DNA from: Lentzea waywayandensis
Lineage (GTDB): Bacteria > Actinomycetota > Actinomycetes > Mycobacteriales > Pseudonocardiaceae
Direction: 5' to 3'
Length of the DNA stretch: 64,000 nt
Assembly: GCF_900115955.1 (NCBI RefSeq)
Contig: NZ_FOYL01000002.1
Location: 806,001-870,000, forward strand
Made by a program: the position numbers and the translations under genes. Shown here piece by piece: positions 63,297 through 64,000 of the stretch. The first letter of the stretch is position 1, and every line of letters begins with the position of its first letter. The notes below the pieces were generated by a model, which searched no databases, was not told the origin of the DNA, and was given only the letters and a program-made list of their open reading frames with translations.

Positions 63297-64000
63297 ATGA
63301 GCGCGCCCACTCCGGCGGACAAGTTCTCCTTCGGTCTGTGGACCGTGGGCTGGCAGGGTCGTGACCCGTTCGGCGAGGCCACGCGGCCCGAGCTCGACGT
63401 GGTCGAGGCGGTGCACCGGCTCGCCGAACTCGGCGCGTACGGGCTGACGTTCCACGACGACGACCTGTTCGGCTTCGAGGCGACGCACCGCGACCAGCAG
63501 ATCAGCCGGTTGCAGGGAGCGCTGGCCGAAACCGGGCTCGTCATCCCGATGGTGACGACGAACCTGTTCAGCCACCCCGTGTTCAAGGACGGCGGCTTCA
63601 CCAGCAACGACCGCGGCGTGCGGCGGTTCGCGCTGCAGAAGGTGCTGCGCAACGTCGAACTGGCGGCGGAGCTCGGCGCGAAGACGTTCGTGCTGTGGGG
63701 CGGGCGCGAGGGCTCCGAGTACGACGTGGCCAAGGACGTGCGGGCGGCGCTCGACCGGTACCGCGAGTCCATGAACCTGCTGACGCAGTTCGTCACCGAC
63801 CGGGGTTACGACCTCCGGTTCGCGATCGAGCCGAAGCCGAACGAGCCGCGCGGCGACATCCTGCTGCCGACGGTCGGGCACGCGCTCGCGTTCATCACCT
63901 CGCTCGACAAGCCGGAACTGGTCGGCGTGAACCCCGAGGTCGGGCACGAGCAGATGGCCGGGCTCAACTTCGTGCACGGCATCGCGCAGGCGTTGTGGCA
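63297..64000 (+). CDS. xylA: Xylose isomerase, N-terminal part
   Basis: 234 residues seen before the window ends. ATG 63297 is preferred over ATG 63294 because GAGG lies six bases ahead. Group I (actinobacterial, short) xylose isomerase: [31 protein letters not shown] with catalytic His, VPM-type [44 protein letters not shown] with the metal Glu, [12 protein letters not shown] with the second metal Glu. It converts D-xylose to D-xylulose and D-glucose to D-fructose in the cytoplasm. A ROK operator sits upstream. Confidence 0.96.
   Translation, partial: MSAPTPADKFSFGLWTVGWQGRDPFGEATRPELDVVEAVHRLAELGAYGLTFHDDDLFGFEATHRDQQISRLQGALAETGLVIPMVTTNLFSHPVFKDGGFTSNDRGVRRFALQKVLRNVELAAELGAKTFVLWGGREGSEYDVAKDVRAALDRYRESMNLLTQFVTDRGYDLRFAIEPKPNEPRGDILLPTVGHALAFITSLDKPELVGVNPEVGHEQMAGLNFVHGIAQALW

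Overview
High-GC DNA with actinobacterial habits: GTG starts, ATGA/TGATG gene overlaps, many secreted proteins and lipoproteins, and DUF3040, DUF7218, COG4315 and EF-G-paralogue families. The mix suggests a filamentous actinomycete, probably Pseudonocardiales (Lentzea, Saccharothrix or Amycolatopsis relatives); that placement is inference. No rRNA, tRNA, CRISPR array or intact insertion sequence was seen.

Region 1 (1-31.6 kb) is one probable operon. It holds a 622-residue protein with a WXG-type helical domain and tandem repeats, a giant gene of 28.8 kb (9,595 residues, about 1 MDa, apparently without cysteine), and an XRE-type regulator starting one base after the giant stop codon. The giant protein is built from duplicated modules: a WXG-like N-terminus, a very long Pro/Gly-rich stalk, a PRTase-like domain, three metzincin-like metalloprotease domains, twelve related beta modules in two sets of six, coiled coils, two GT-A-like glycosyltransferase domains and two OTU-like domains that lack the catalytic residues. 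It looks like a secreted or surface polymorphic effector and is the most striking object in the window.

Region 2 (31.6-46.7 kb) is a mosaic: an MFS transporter, a secreted RlpA-like protein, a frameshifted pseudogene, a TPR protein, a triple-motif protein, a TDT transporter divergent from a LysR regulator, an HNH protein, two lipoproteins, SelO translationally coupled to TrmO, a membrane-anchored type-1 periplasmic-binding protein and a DUF3040 protein.

Region 3 (46.6-53.3 kb) looks like a compact metallophore or metal-uptake locus. On the minus strand run a FecB-like lipoprotein, FecCD permease, FecE ATPase, a Rossmann heavy-metal-chelation (DUF364-type) protein and a cysteine-synthase-like PLP enzyme, nearly all overlapping. 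Divergently on the plus strand run an MFS exporter and a TauD-like Fe(II)/2OG oxygenase. The shared 85-base intergenic region carries a near-consensus Zur box, so the locus is predicted to be zinc-repressed.

Region 4 (53.3-64 kb) has a hemerythrin, a membrane protein, a DUF7218 protein, a 167-bp palindromic MITE-like element that supplies the stop codon of a GH92 mannosidase gene, a secreted possible carbohydrate-binding protein under a DasR-like site, a degenerate M28 peptidase-like protein, an EEP-fold hydrolase, an EF-G paralogue behind a 31-codon upstream ORF and hairpins, an SGNH hydrolase, and the start of xylA with a perfect ROK-type operator.
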